48,281 nucleotides of DNA. It comes from Alkanophaga liquidiphilum (GTDB lineage Archaea > Halobacteriota > Syntropharchaeia > Alkanophagales > B39-G2). A program made the position numbers and the translations under genes. The notes beneath the pieces were generated by a model. That model made no database searches and was not told where the DNA came from. It saw only the letters and a program-made list of their open reading frames with translations. The DNA lies in assembly GCA_029259535.1 (NCBI GenBank), contig JAPHEF010000009.1, positions 1 to 48,281 on the forward strand. Direction: 5' to 3'. Position 1 is the first letter of the stretch. Each line of letters opens with the position of its first letter. This document shows positions 39,168 through 46,265 of the stretch, one piece after another.

Positions 39168-39878
39168 TTAGCCTTCCTCTTCCATCCTCTTCTCTATTTC
39201 AGCCATAGCCATTTTCACTTCTTCAATCATCCTTTTTATGGCATCAACGCCCTCTACGGCATCGCCTGCCCATGCATCCGCTCCAATTTCCTCAGCGAAC
39301 TCTGCAGACGTTGCGCCACCGCCGATAATCGTCTTTATTTTACCCTTGAGCCCCTTCTCTCTCAGCTTCTCTTCGATTTCCTCCATGCCCTCGAGGGTTG
39401 GTGTCATGAGCGTCGAGGCTGCGATGACCTGTGCGCCCTCCCTGACTGCGGTCTCGATGAACTCGTCGATGGGCACGTCCCGTCCCAGGTCTATGACGTC
39501 GAAGCCGGCAGCCCGTAGCATCGAGGCTACGATGGTCTTACCGATATCGTGGATGTCGCCCTCGACGACGCCGATTACGACCTTGCCCCGGGTTTCGCCC
39601 TTGTGCTTTTCTCGCAGTTCCTGCTCGATGAGCGGCATGATTATTTCCATGGCAGCATCCATCGCATCCACACACATCAGCATTTCAGGCACGAAATACT
39701 CGCCGGATTCATATTTGTCGCCCGCAACTGTCATGCCCGCGCCCAAGCCATCCTTTAGAATCTCCAACGGGTGCGCTATTTTATCCTCAACGCCCTTCTT
39801 CACAAGCTCGAGCGTCTTTTCCTTGTCCCCAGCAGCAAGAGCGTCCCTAACAGCATTTAAATACTCCTGCTTGTCCAT
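39168..39878 (-). CDS. Methyltransferase cognate corrinoid protein (MtbC/MtsB-type)
   Basis: 236 residues. The N-terminal helical cap domain (about 1-90) is followed by the B12-binding motif GDIHDIGKT with the cobalt-ligand histidine near residue 110, then the IGGGATS segment near 205-212. This is the family of methanol, methylamine and methylthiol corrinoid proteins. No MtaB/MtbB/MttB-type methyltransferase is in the window, so its methyl donor is unknown. It is the first gene of the operon with the RACo-like activase and CODH/ACS, under a good TATA box and a GGGGTGA site. It may shuttle methyl groups to or from CdhDE, or bring in methyl groups from another donor (inference). Confidence 0.9.
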   Translation of the reverse strand: MDKQEYLNAVRDALAAGDKEKTLELVKKGVEDKIAHPLEILKDGLGAGMTVAGDKYESGEYFVPEMLMCVDAMDAAMEIIMPLIEQELREKHKGETRGKVVIGVVEGDIHDIGKTIVASMLRAAGFDVIDLGRDVPIDEFIETAVREGAQVIAASTLMTPTLEGMEEIEEKLREKGLKGKIKTIIGGGATSAEFAEEIGADAWAGDAVEGVDAIKRMIEEVKMAMAEIEKRMEEEG

Positions 39879-39902
39879 AATTTCACCCCGCTATCGGCTT
39901 GC

Positions 39903-39920
39903 CGCCCGCTTGGGCGGGCG
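39903..39920 (-). promoter_or_regulatory. Strong hairpin in the 5' leader of the corrinoid/CODH operon
   Basis: A 7-bp perfect inverted repeat CGCCCGC-TTGG-GCGGGCG lies between the TATA box (39951-39964) and the start codon at 39878. Transcription should begin near 39930, so the hairpin is in the mRNA leader, 13 nt upstream of the GGGGTGA ribosome site. It could affect RNA stability or translation. Confidence 0.45.
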
Positions 39921-39950
39921 CCCGTGAGCCTCAGTTAATCCTAAGAGCCG

Positions 39951-39964
39951 AAGATTTAAATACC
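39951..39964 (-). promoter_or_regulatory. TATA box of the corrinoid protein-CODH/ACS operon
   Basis: GGTATTTAAATCTT on the minus strand, a good archaeal TATA element. The operon from 39878 to 29405 has no other obvious promoter, so it may be one transcript of about 10.5 kb. Confidence 0.55.
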
Positions 39965-40008
39965 TACTACTTGATATATGTTTGGTTTCTGCTGCTCCAC
40001 TCGCCGCC

Positions 40009-41061
40009 TCAGCAGATTCTCGGAACTGGGTCGCCGAGTGGTGGCTCGACGATTTTACGCCCGCCGACGCTCGTGCGCATGACGACGCCACGCACGCCCT
40101 TAGACGCGTATCCGATGATTTCGGCGTCCCTACCCTCTTCGGTCTCTCGCAGCGCTTGAAGGATGGCGTCCGCACACTTGCGCACGACTGCAAGCACTAT
40201 TTTCCCCTCGTTGCCTATTTCCAAGGCGTCGATGCCGAGCATTTCGCAAGCGGCACGCACCGCTTCCTTTATCGGAATTCTATCTTCAAAGATCTCAATG
40301 CCAACGCCAGACTTCGCAGCGAACTCGTTGAGAGCGTTTGCGAGTCCGCCGCGTGTTGGGTCTTTCATGGCGACGATGCCGCCTTCTTGCAGCGCTCGCT
40401 CTATCATTTTGTTTAGGGGTTTGACGTCAGAGCACACTTCGCTCTCAAAGCCGTAACCCTCCCTGAAGGAGAGGATTGCGACGCCGTGGTCGCCAACGCT
40501 CCCTGAAACGATAATTGCGTCGCCATCTTGCACGTTTGAATCTTTCAGCCAACGCCCCTCGAACTCACGATGCTTCCGAACGACGGCAATGTTCCTGTCG
40601 AGACTCTCGCTTCGCCGCCCCACGCCTGCTGTCGTGACAATCATGCCGTCGAGGGCATTTCGTTCTACGACTTTCGTGTCGCCGGTCACTATGGGGACGC
40701 CAGCACGCTCGCAGGTCTGCTGCATGCTTTCTAAAATTTTCTCAAAATCTTCGAGAGGGAAGCCCTCCTCTATAACGAAAGACGAAGAGAGCGCCAAGGG
40801 CTCCGCCCCCATTACTGCGAGGTCATTCACCGTGCCGCTCACCGAGAGGACGCCGATGTCGCCGCCGGGGAAGAACAGCGGCTTCACCGTATGAGCGTCG
40901 GTCGTAAATACGATGTCTTCGACGACAGCGGAGTCGTCTAAGTCCTCTAAAGCGACCTCTACGGAAATTTTTGGGTTAAAACTTAGATGCTTCAAAATAA
41001 CGTTTTTTATGAGGCGTTGCATGGCTTCCCCGCCAGCGCCGTGCGCCATAGTTATTTTCAT
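40009..41061 (-). CDS. hypE: Hydrogenase maturation protein HypE
   Basis: 350 residues. AIRS/PurM fold: MAHGAGGEAMQRLI, the FTTDAHTVKPLFFPGGDIG segment, GDTKVV and KDPTRGGLANALNEFA. The C-terminus ends in PRIC, the conserved cysteine-ended tail that is carbamoylated and dehydrated to thiocyanate for the CN ligands of the [NiFe] site. This implies a [NiFe] hydrogenase elsewhere in the genome, or a leftover maturation gene. No hypA-F or hydrogenase gene is in the window. The ATG overlaps the preceding membrane-protein stop by 4 nt. Confidence 0.93.
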   Translation of the reverse strand: MKITMAHGAGGEAMQRLIKNVILKHLSFNPKISVEVALEDLDDSAVVEDIVFTTDAHTVKPLFFPGGDIGVLSVSGTVNDLAVMGAEPLALSSSFVIEEGFPLEDFEKILESMQQTCERAGVPIVTGDTKVVERNALDGMIVTTAGVGRRSESLDRNIAVVRKHREFEGRWLKDSNVQDGDAIIVSGSVGDHGVAILSFREGYGFESEVCSDVKPLNKMIERALQEGGIVAMKDPTRGGLANALNEFAAKSGVGIEIFEDRIPIKEAVRAACEMLGIDALEIGNEGKIVLAVVRKCADAILQALRETEEGRDAEIIGYASKGVRGVVMRTSVGGRKIVEPPLGDPVPRIC

Positions 41062-42146
41062 ACTTTCACCTCTGCGGCGTTAGGGTTTGCCTCGGAAAAT
41101 CCCGTTTCAACCCCAAACAGCCGTAAAAGGGCGTTAAGCGCACTTTTGAGGATGCCGTCGGCACTCGCTTTGTCGCAGCCCATACCGCTGTTTATTTCCA
41201 TCGTTTTGCACTCTACCATCTTTTCTTCGCCCTTTACGGCGCTCAGCTCCAAACTGAAATCTTTCTTGTGCGTGTTCGCGCCATTCCTGAAGGTTACGTG
41301 GAACTCAGCGTCGCAGCTTCCGCCAGCGATGACTTTCCGCACTTTGAACCTTGCTACTTCCGACCCTCCAGCCTCGATGTTCCCGAGGAAGGCTTTTGAG
41401 GCTTCAAGCTGCACATTATCGACTGAGACGCTTAGAAGCACGCTTTGAACCTCAGAGACGCCGCAGTTCGCCACCAGCACCTCCAAAAACTCACTTTCTT
41501 GGATAAATTCGTTCAGCAGGATGATTTCAATATCAGGGCTGCAAACGACGACGGGAATCCAGTAGTGGATGGCCTTAGCGGCATTACCGTGCGTGTCCTC
41601 GACGTTGGCGACGAACTTCACCATGTAAATGCCGGGGGCGTCCGGCGCTTGTATTTTAAAGTTTAGACTGAGTGATTTGTCGGGACCGACAACACCGGCG
41701 TTGCCGTGACTGTTGAATACTTCCACGTCACGCTCTACCAAATACGCCTCCTTGACGTAAGCGTCCAGCGTGAATGTAGTCTCCGTGCTACCCTCAGCCC
41801 CGCCAGTGCCTTTTATGTCGAGGCTCCTTTTCCAGTCGTCAATAGGCTTCTCCTGAGAGTTCCTAAGCGTCACAGTCAAGACGCCGAAGTCGCTGGGGAA
41901 CAGAATTTCGGGGTCAAGAGCGTAGCTCTCGACTGTGAGTTGTGGCACAGGCGTCGGGGCGCCGCCTACCCACTCCTTGACTTCTGAAACAGCGTCCTCG
42001 GCACGAGCTCCACGCACCAGCACGAAAATCGCAGAAAGCACGAAAAGTAGCACGATGAACAGCGTCATGGCGACGATGAAAAGCCGAATCAATCGCTCTC
42101 TTTTTTCTTTCTTTCGTTTCTCCCTTAAGCCGCTTGAGCGTTTCAT
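41058..42146 (-). CDS. Membrane-anchored extracellular beta-sandwich protein
   Basis: 362 residues. A very basic N-terminus (KRSSGLREKRKKEKRERLIR) is followed by one transmembrane helix (LFIVAMTLFIVLLFVLSAIFVLV, about 21-43) and a long extracytoplasmic part. Two Ig/CARDB-like beta-sandwich units can be seen (SDFGVLTVTLRNS and SEFLEVLVANCG with GVSEVQSVLLSVS), like COG1361 S-layer-related proteins. A cysteine-containing tail (MVECKTMEINSGMGC) is near the C-terminus. Function unknown; the tight overlap with hypE may only reflect compaction. A TATA-like AATTATAAG lies about 30 nt upstream. Confidence 0.65.
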   Translation of the reverse strand: MKRSSGLREKRKKEKRERLIRLFIVAMTLFIVLLFVLSAIFVLVRGARAEDAVSEVKEWVGGAPTPVPQLTVESYALDPEILFPSDFGVLTVTLRNSQEKPIDDWKRSLDIKGTGGAEGSTETTFTLDAYVKEAYLVERDVEVFNSHGNAGVVGPDKSLSLNFKIQAPDAPGIYMVKFVANVEDTHGNAAKAIHYWIPVVVCSPDIEIILLNEFIQESEFLEVLVANCGVSEVQSVLLSVSVDNVQLEASKAFLGNIEAGGSEVARFKVRKVIAGGSCDAEFHVTFRNGANTHKKDFSLELSAVKGEEKMVECKTMEINSGMGCDKASADGILKSALNALLRLFGVETGFSEANPNAAEVKV

Positions 42147-42237
42147 AGTTCATTTGCCTTTTCAAATCCCAACTTATAATTTTTTGCGTTCGAACAACGC
42201 TATAAGATAAAGGATAAAAATAACTGACGTCCTCCAA

Positions 42238-42282
42238 CAACCCCTAAAGGAGTTGGGTTCCTGCTCTTACGGATAGGAGCAG
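42238..42282 (-). repeat. Right-end hairpins of the TnpB element
   Basis: Two inverted repeats overlap or follow the 3' end of tnpB. CAAC-C-CCT/AGG-A-GTTG (42238-42255) is an imperfect hairpin spanning the tnpB stop codon. CTGCTC (42261-42266) pairs with GAGCAG (42277-42282). IS605/IS1341-type elements end in such subterminal hairpins, and in TnpB systems the guide (omega) RNA is made from this end. Confidence 0.4.
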
Positions 42283-43433
42283 CGGGTGCGGCGCCACCAC
42301 CCGGTTATCGACCCCTCCACGCCCCTCGTGGACGAGCCTTATATTTTGCGCGCCTATCGCGTCCCTATGCGCTTCTAGCCGCAACTCTGACACTTGAACA
42401 GCCGCCCCCGCCTTGTTACTACCGCCGAAAAGCACCTCGGACACACCGATGATGTCCCTCTTTCATCTATTGCTTTCACCTTTATCCCATACTCCTCCGC
42501 TTTCTCTCCTATCCTCCCCAGGATGTACCCATGCGACCAGTAGTTGTGGATCATGGCGTTGCCCTTCCTCCCGAAATCCGCCTCCTTTCTTATTCCCACC
42601 AAGTCTCCGCATATTATCTCCGAAACTCCTTTCCTCCAGCACTTCTCTACAAAATCCTTCACCATCTTGTTTATCGCATCTCCGAATCTGCGCTGCCTCT
42701 TCCTGTAAAGCTTCCTCAGCTTTTTCGACGTCTTCTTCCCGTTTTTATTCAGGATTTCTTGATATTTTGCTATCTCGTGTGTCCAATACCACCAATCCGC
42801 AAGCAGCGAATTCCCCCTGTATCCGAATACCTCCCCGTCCCCGTCCGCTACTATCGGGCACTTCACGCCCAGATCGAGGTATGCCCTCTTTTGTCCGGTT
42901 GGCTGGTGTGGAGGCACCGCCTCCACCGGCATGTAGCATGCCCATCGACTCGAGAGTGCATCATAGACGATCTCCAACCTTCCCTGTTCCCCCTCCATTT
43001 GTTTTTTCCTCTCCATTTAACCCTTAGTTTGAACGGCAGCCTCAGATACTTATTATCGAGCTTATAAGCGTCGCTCCTTACCAGTATCCTTAATATCCGC
43101 CTACTTGTATTCCTGTCCTTCCAATAGCCCGGCGGGTGCGGTCTATCCTCTATCTTGCCCGCTTTGTAGGATTTAAGCAGTGCAAAAAATGATTTCCAAA
43201 CTTCGTTGTTCTTTCTTATGATTTGTTGTGCCGTCGCCGAACCCACCAACCGCTTATACCTGCCGTATTCTTCATCGGTGTTCCAATCTATTTTATTTCT
43301 CCACTGAAGAACGCCTCCTCCGCTTATAATTAATTTCATTCCATAATCGAGAACAATTATCAGCTAACTCGAAAAGCCTCCTCCCTTGCTCCTTCGTGGG
43401 CTTCAGTTTAAAGGTGTTAGTCCTCCTCCGCAT
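42244..43433 (-). mobile_element. tnpB: Decayed IS605/IS1341-type tnpB
   Basis: The complete TnpB sequence, 1190 bp, can be followed from an ATG at 43433 (RRRTNTFKLKPTKEQ...) to a TAG at 42244-42246, but it needs at least three frame changes: near 43306-43314 (RRR | FFSGEI), near 42985-42995 (WRG | QGRLEIVYDALSSRW) and near 42375-42380 (CQSCG | LEAHRDAIGAQNI). Each equals loss of one base. The RuvC motifs (YLDLGVKCPIVADGD, GDLVGIR, HRDAIGAQNI) and zinc-finger cysteines (CPRC, CQSC) are readable, so decay is recent. TnpB proteins are RNA-guided nucleases of IS200/IS605 elements and ancestors of Cas12. The usual catalytic Glu of RuvC II seems replaced (ICGDL). No tnpA is adjacent. Confidence 0.82.
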
Positions 43434-43602
43434 CTCGTTCCCTTCCTGCCCCCAATGTCATATAGCACTTTCGGCATCTTACGCCATTCATCTCATCCCT
43501 GAAGAGTATGAGCTTTCTTGCTTAGGTTTTTGTAAATCCAATGAATGTTCATGAAACTTACGTTCTTTATTAGGGGCGCGCCACAGGCTTCAGGACAAGC
43601 AA

Positions 43603-43701
43603 TGCGGGGGGCAGGATTCGAACCTGCGAACCCCTGCGGGAGGAGATTTCTCACATCTGGTCTTGAGTCTCCCGCCTTTAACCTAGCTCGGCAACCCCCG
43701 C
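43603..43701 (-). tRNA. tRNA-Leu (anticodon CAA) with a 14-nt intron
   Basis: Class II tRNA. Acceptor GCGGGGG (43695-43701) pairs with CCCCCGC (43604-43610), discriminator A at 43603. The D-arm GCCGAGC...AAAGGC, the long variable arm TCCCGCAGGGGTTC and the T-arm GCAGG-TTCGAAT-CCTGC fit leucine. The anticodon stem is GGAGA/TCTCC with loop CTCAAGA and anticodon CAA (43663-43665). An insert of 14 nt interrupts the loop at the canonical position 37/38, so the mature tRNA would be 85 nt. CCA is not encoded. Confidence 0.9.
43648..43661 (-). other. tRNA intron with bulge-helix-bulge
   Basis: ACCAGATGTGAGAA, between G37 and A38. TGAG of the intron pairs with CTCA of the anticodon loop, giving a 4-bp helix with a 3-nt bulge on each side (AGA and AAA), the motif cut by archaeal tRNA splicing endonuclease. 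It is among the shorter tRNA introns. Confidence 0.75.
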
Positions 43702-43742
43702 CCACTCCTATTTATGTCACGCTCATTTTTAAACTTTCGTCG

Positions 43743-44375
43743 TCAGACGATGTCCCTTGACGTGTCTATTTCTATACCTTCTTTAGTGATTTTATATCTG
43801 ACGAACTGCATGAGCGGCGGCAGCCCTCTTATCTTCGGCACCGAAAGCTTATTTATGATTTTATCCCCCGCCCTTTCCGCCTCCACGTCGAAGATGACAT
43901 CGCAGACGCTCGTGAGCTCTGCCTCAGCACTCTCGTCGCACATGCCCTTCGGCACGTAAAGCATGCACAGTGCCTCCTTCTCCTTGGTAGCCTCGTATAA
44001 GATGCTAAAAAGCGACCTGTAGCCCCGTAGTTTGGTGAAGAAGGCGAAGGTGTCCATTATTATGTTTACGCCGCTCCCTGCATCCCGCAACTCGGAACTC
44101 ACAAGTGAAATGACTTCGTATTCTTCGTTTCTGACGTTATAAACGTCCACAAATTTAACACTTCCGGCGTTGAAGCCCAGCTTCTCCATTTCATCCTCTA
44201 TGTATTTCGGCTCCCTCTCTGTGGCGAAATAATAAGTTTCGCCAGTTTCACAGAACTGATACAAAATGATTTCGGGTGTGGCTCTCGGGTCGCCGGAGAG
44301 ACAAACCAGTGAGCCTGCTGGGAAGCCGCCTATTAACTTATCCAGTATTTCTATGCCCGTCGGTCTTATCCTCAT
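43743..44375 (-). CDS. RecA-fold ATPase-like protein (ArlH/FlaH-type) with a degenerate P-loop
   Basis: 210 residues. The beginning (GIEILDKLIGGFPAGSLVCLSG) matches KaiC/FlaH-type RecA-fold proteins. At the Walker A position it reads GDPRATPEIILYQF where GxxxxGKT/S is expected, so ATP binding by the usual lysine is lost. A Walker-B-like strand (GVNIIMDTFAFF) and a switch-like region (LSVPKIRGL) remain. It lies 3 nt after the tadC-like gene in an operon with the secretion ATPase, as FlaH/ArlH does beside ArlI and ArlJ in archaella. A structural or regulatory role on the motor is likely (inference). Confidence 0.7.
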   Translation of the reverse strand: MRIRPTGIEILDKLIGGFPAGSLVCLSGDPRATPEIILYQFCETGETYYFATEREPKYIEDEMEKLGFNAGSVKFVDVYNVRNEEYEVISLVSSELRDAGSGVNIIMDTFAFFTKLRGYRSLFSILYEATKEKEALCMLYVPKGMCDESAEAELTSVCDVIFDVEAERAGDKIINKLSVPKIRGLPPLMQFVRYKITKEGIEIDTSRDIV

Positions 44376-44378
44376 GGC

Positions 44379-46265
44379 TCAGATGAAGAACGTGAACATT
44401 ATCCATACTATCACAAGCATTATTAAAGAATGTTTTAGCCCTGCGAGAATATCACCTTCGCCCATCTGCCCTGCCATCAGTCCTGCGAAAATCGCCTGCA
44501 GCGTCGTCGCCTGCGTCAGCACGCCCGTTATTTCTTCCCTGCTGATTGCCGCCTTTTGGAAGACGCCTGCGGCGCCCGTCATTTTAGTTTCGAGGAGCGC
44601 CGGCAGCAGGTTCTTGAAGAGCATGTAAATGATGCCGATGAACACGAAGAACGCAATATATATTATGATCACGTAAATGAGCATGTTCACCATACGCTCC
44701 TTGTTGAGCGTCCTCTCGATGTCGGAGTCTTTGGCGGAGAGGTATAGCGCTTCTGTGATGTCGCCGCCGATTCTTATGGTTTCCATGAGGAGTGTCACGA
44801 CCCTCGAAAGCGATGCCACTTTTATCCTGTTCGCAAACCTCGCAAACGCATCCACAATCTCGGTGCCCCACTCGATGTCCCGCTTCATCCGCTCCACCTC
44901 TTTGTAGATGCCGCCGCTCCCCGCTCTTGATATGATGTCAATGGATTGCTGGAGAGTTGCGCCCGTGGCGGTCGTGCCCGCCAACTCTTTGAGAAAGTCA
45001 GGCGTCTGCTTCTTTATTTTGTTCTCATACTTCCTTTTCATCTCGTGAAATATCGAAAGTGGTGTGAATACTATGAAAATGGCAGGGATGACTGCTGACG
45101 TGCTCGCCGAGAGTATGAGATAAATCAAAGCTACGGGCACTGTCAGGTAAAGTGTGTTCAGCGGGTTTTCTTTCATGCTCCTCACAGGATTCTTCAGAGC
45201 CTCTTTGAGGGAGTGTAGCCTCTTTGCTTGCATGTATCTCTTGTAAACCTCGTTCTTCTTATCCTCCTCGGATAAATACGCGCTTTTTTCCTCGAAATGC
45301 TCTTCCTTCAGAACGGGAACCCTCTTAACGTCGGAAGGCGTTATCATGCCGATAATTGCAATGAACATCGCAGAGCCTATGGGCAGCATCAGATACGCAA
45401 TCCCATACACAGACCTCATGTTGCCGGTGCCCATCGCCAACATGATTACCTCAACGATGAGCATGAACAGTGGCATCGCAACAATTACCGTCACGTAGGT
45501 CTCTGCAAGGAGGCTCAGCGTCTCCAAAAAGCCCTTCTGCTCGATTCTCGCCTTTTCTCTGTGCTGCTCGCTTTTCTCAGCGAGGAAGAGCGTGATGTCG
45601 CCGCCGCTGTCTATAGTGGTCAGAAGCCCGCTTATGAATTCCTTGAGGGCGTCGGACGGCGTCGTCTCCTGAAGTTCGAGAAGCGCGCTCCTCAAATCAA
45701 GCCCGAAGAACTCCATGTTGCGGATGACGAACTGGAACTCCTTTGAAATTTCGCCGTATGTCTCCTCATGCCTCGCTAATGACCGTATGATTTCGATGAT
45801 GTTCGCATTGCCCTTGCTGAGCGAATACATAAAATTTACGGCGTGTGGCAGCATCCTGTTTATTTCCCTCTTCCTGTTGTCAGCCTTTATCCGTGGATAC
45901 GAGTAGAAAAGAGCGTAAGTGCACCCGCCGACCGTCACCGCCACGATTGCAGTGAGGATTAACGTGACGATGAGCTCTCCGTGTTGCACGAAAAGCATCG
46001 GAACCTGCGGGTATTTCATCGCAGGCCGCAGCCTTATTACGAATTGCGAAAACAGGAAGCCAAGAAATACACCGACGACCGCCACAATTATCGAGTAAAG
46101 AATAGCAGCGGAAATATACATGTCGTAAGAAACAGGCATCCTCGCGCCCTTAAGCCACTTTTCAAGCTCTTCATATTTCTCCTTCCTATCACGAAGCTTC
46201 AGTCGTTTCCCTATGAGAGAGTAAGCCAGCTTCTCGACTCTTATCTTCGTCCGGGACTCTACCAT
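44379..46265 (-). CDS. tadC: Double-domain type II secretion/type IV pilus membrane platform protein (TadC/FlaJ-like)
   Basis: 628 residues with two T2SSF repeats. The first F domain (about 130-240; RKREINRMLPHAVNFMYSLS, GGDITLFLAEKSEQ) and the second (about 410-520; TPDFLKELAGTTATGATLQQ, GGDITEALYLSAKD) are each flanked by transmembrane helices (about 49-75, 98-121, 255-305, 370-400, 530-555, 605-628). This is the membrane rotor or platform that works with the ATPase to assemble pilins. It overlaps the ATPase gene by 7 nt. No pilin or prepilin peptidase is in the window. Confidence 0.9.
   Translation of the reverse strand: MVESRTKIRVEKLAYSLIGKRLKLRDRKEKYEELEKWLKGARMPVSYDMYISAAILYSIIVAVVGVFLGFLFSQFVIRLRPAMKYPQVPMLFVQHGELIVTLILTAIVAVTVGGCTYALFYSYPRIKADNRKREINRMLPHAVNFMYSLSKGNANIIEIIRSLARHEETYGEISKEFQFVIRNMEFFGLDLRSALLELQETTPSDALKEFISGLLTTIDSGGDITLFLAEKSEQHREKARIEQKGFLETLSLLAETYVTVIVAMPLFMLIVEVIMLAMGTGNMRSVYGIAYLMLPIGSAMFIAIIGMITPSDVKRVPVLKEEHFEEKSAYLSEEDKKNEVYKRYMQAKRLHSLKEALKNPVRSMKENPLNTLYLTVPVALIYLILSASTSAVIPAIFIVFTPLSIFHEMKRKYENKIKKQTPDFLKELAGTTATGATLQQSIDIISRAGSGGIYKEVERMKRDIEWGTEIVDAFARFANRIKVASLSRVVTLLMETIRIGGDITEALYLSAKDSDIERTLNKERMVNMLIYVIIIYIAFFVFIGIIYMLFKNLLPALLETKMTGAAGVFQKAAISREEITGVLTQATTLQAIFAGLMAGQMGEGDILAGLKHSLIMLVIVWIMFTFFI

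Noticed and set aside
42244..43433. Sequencing errors as the only cause of the tnpB frameshifts
   Set aside because: Two of the three breaks are in or near short homopolymers, but long genes around them with many similar runs are intact; decay is more likely, though read data would decide.
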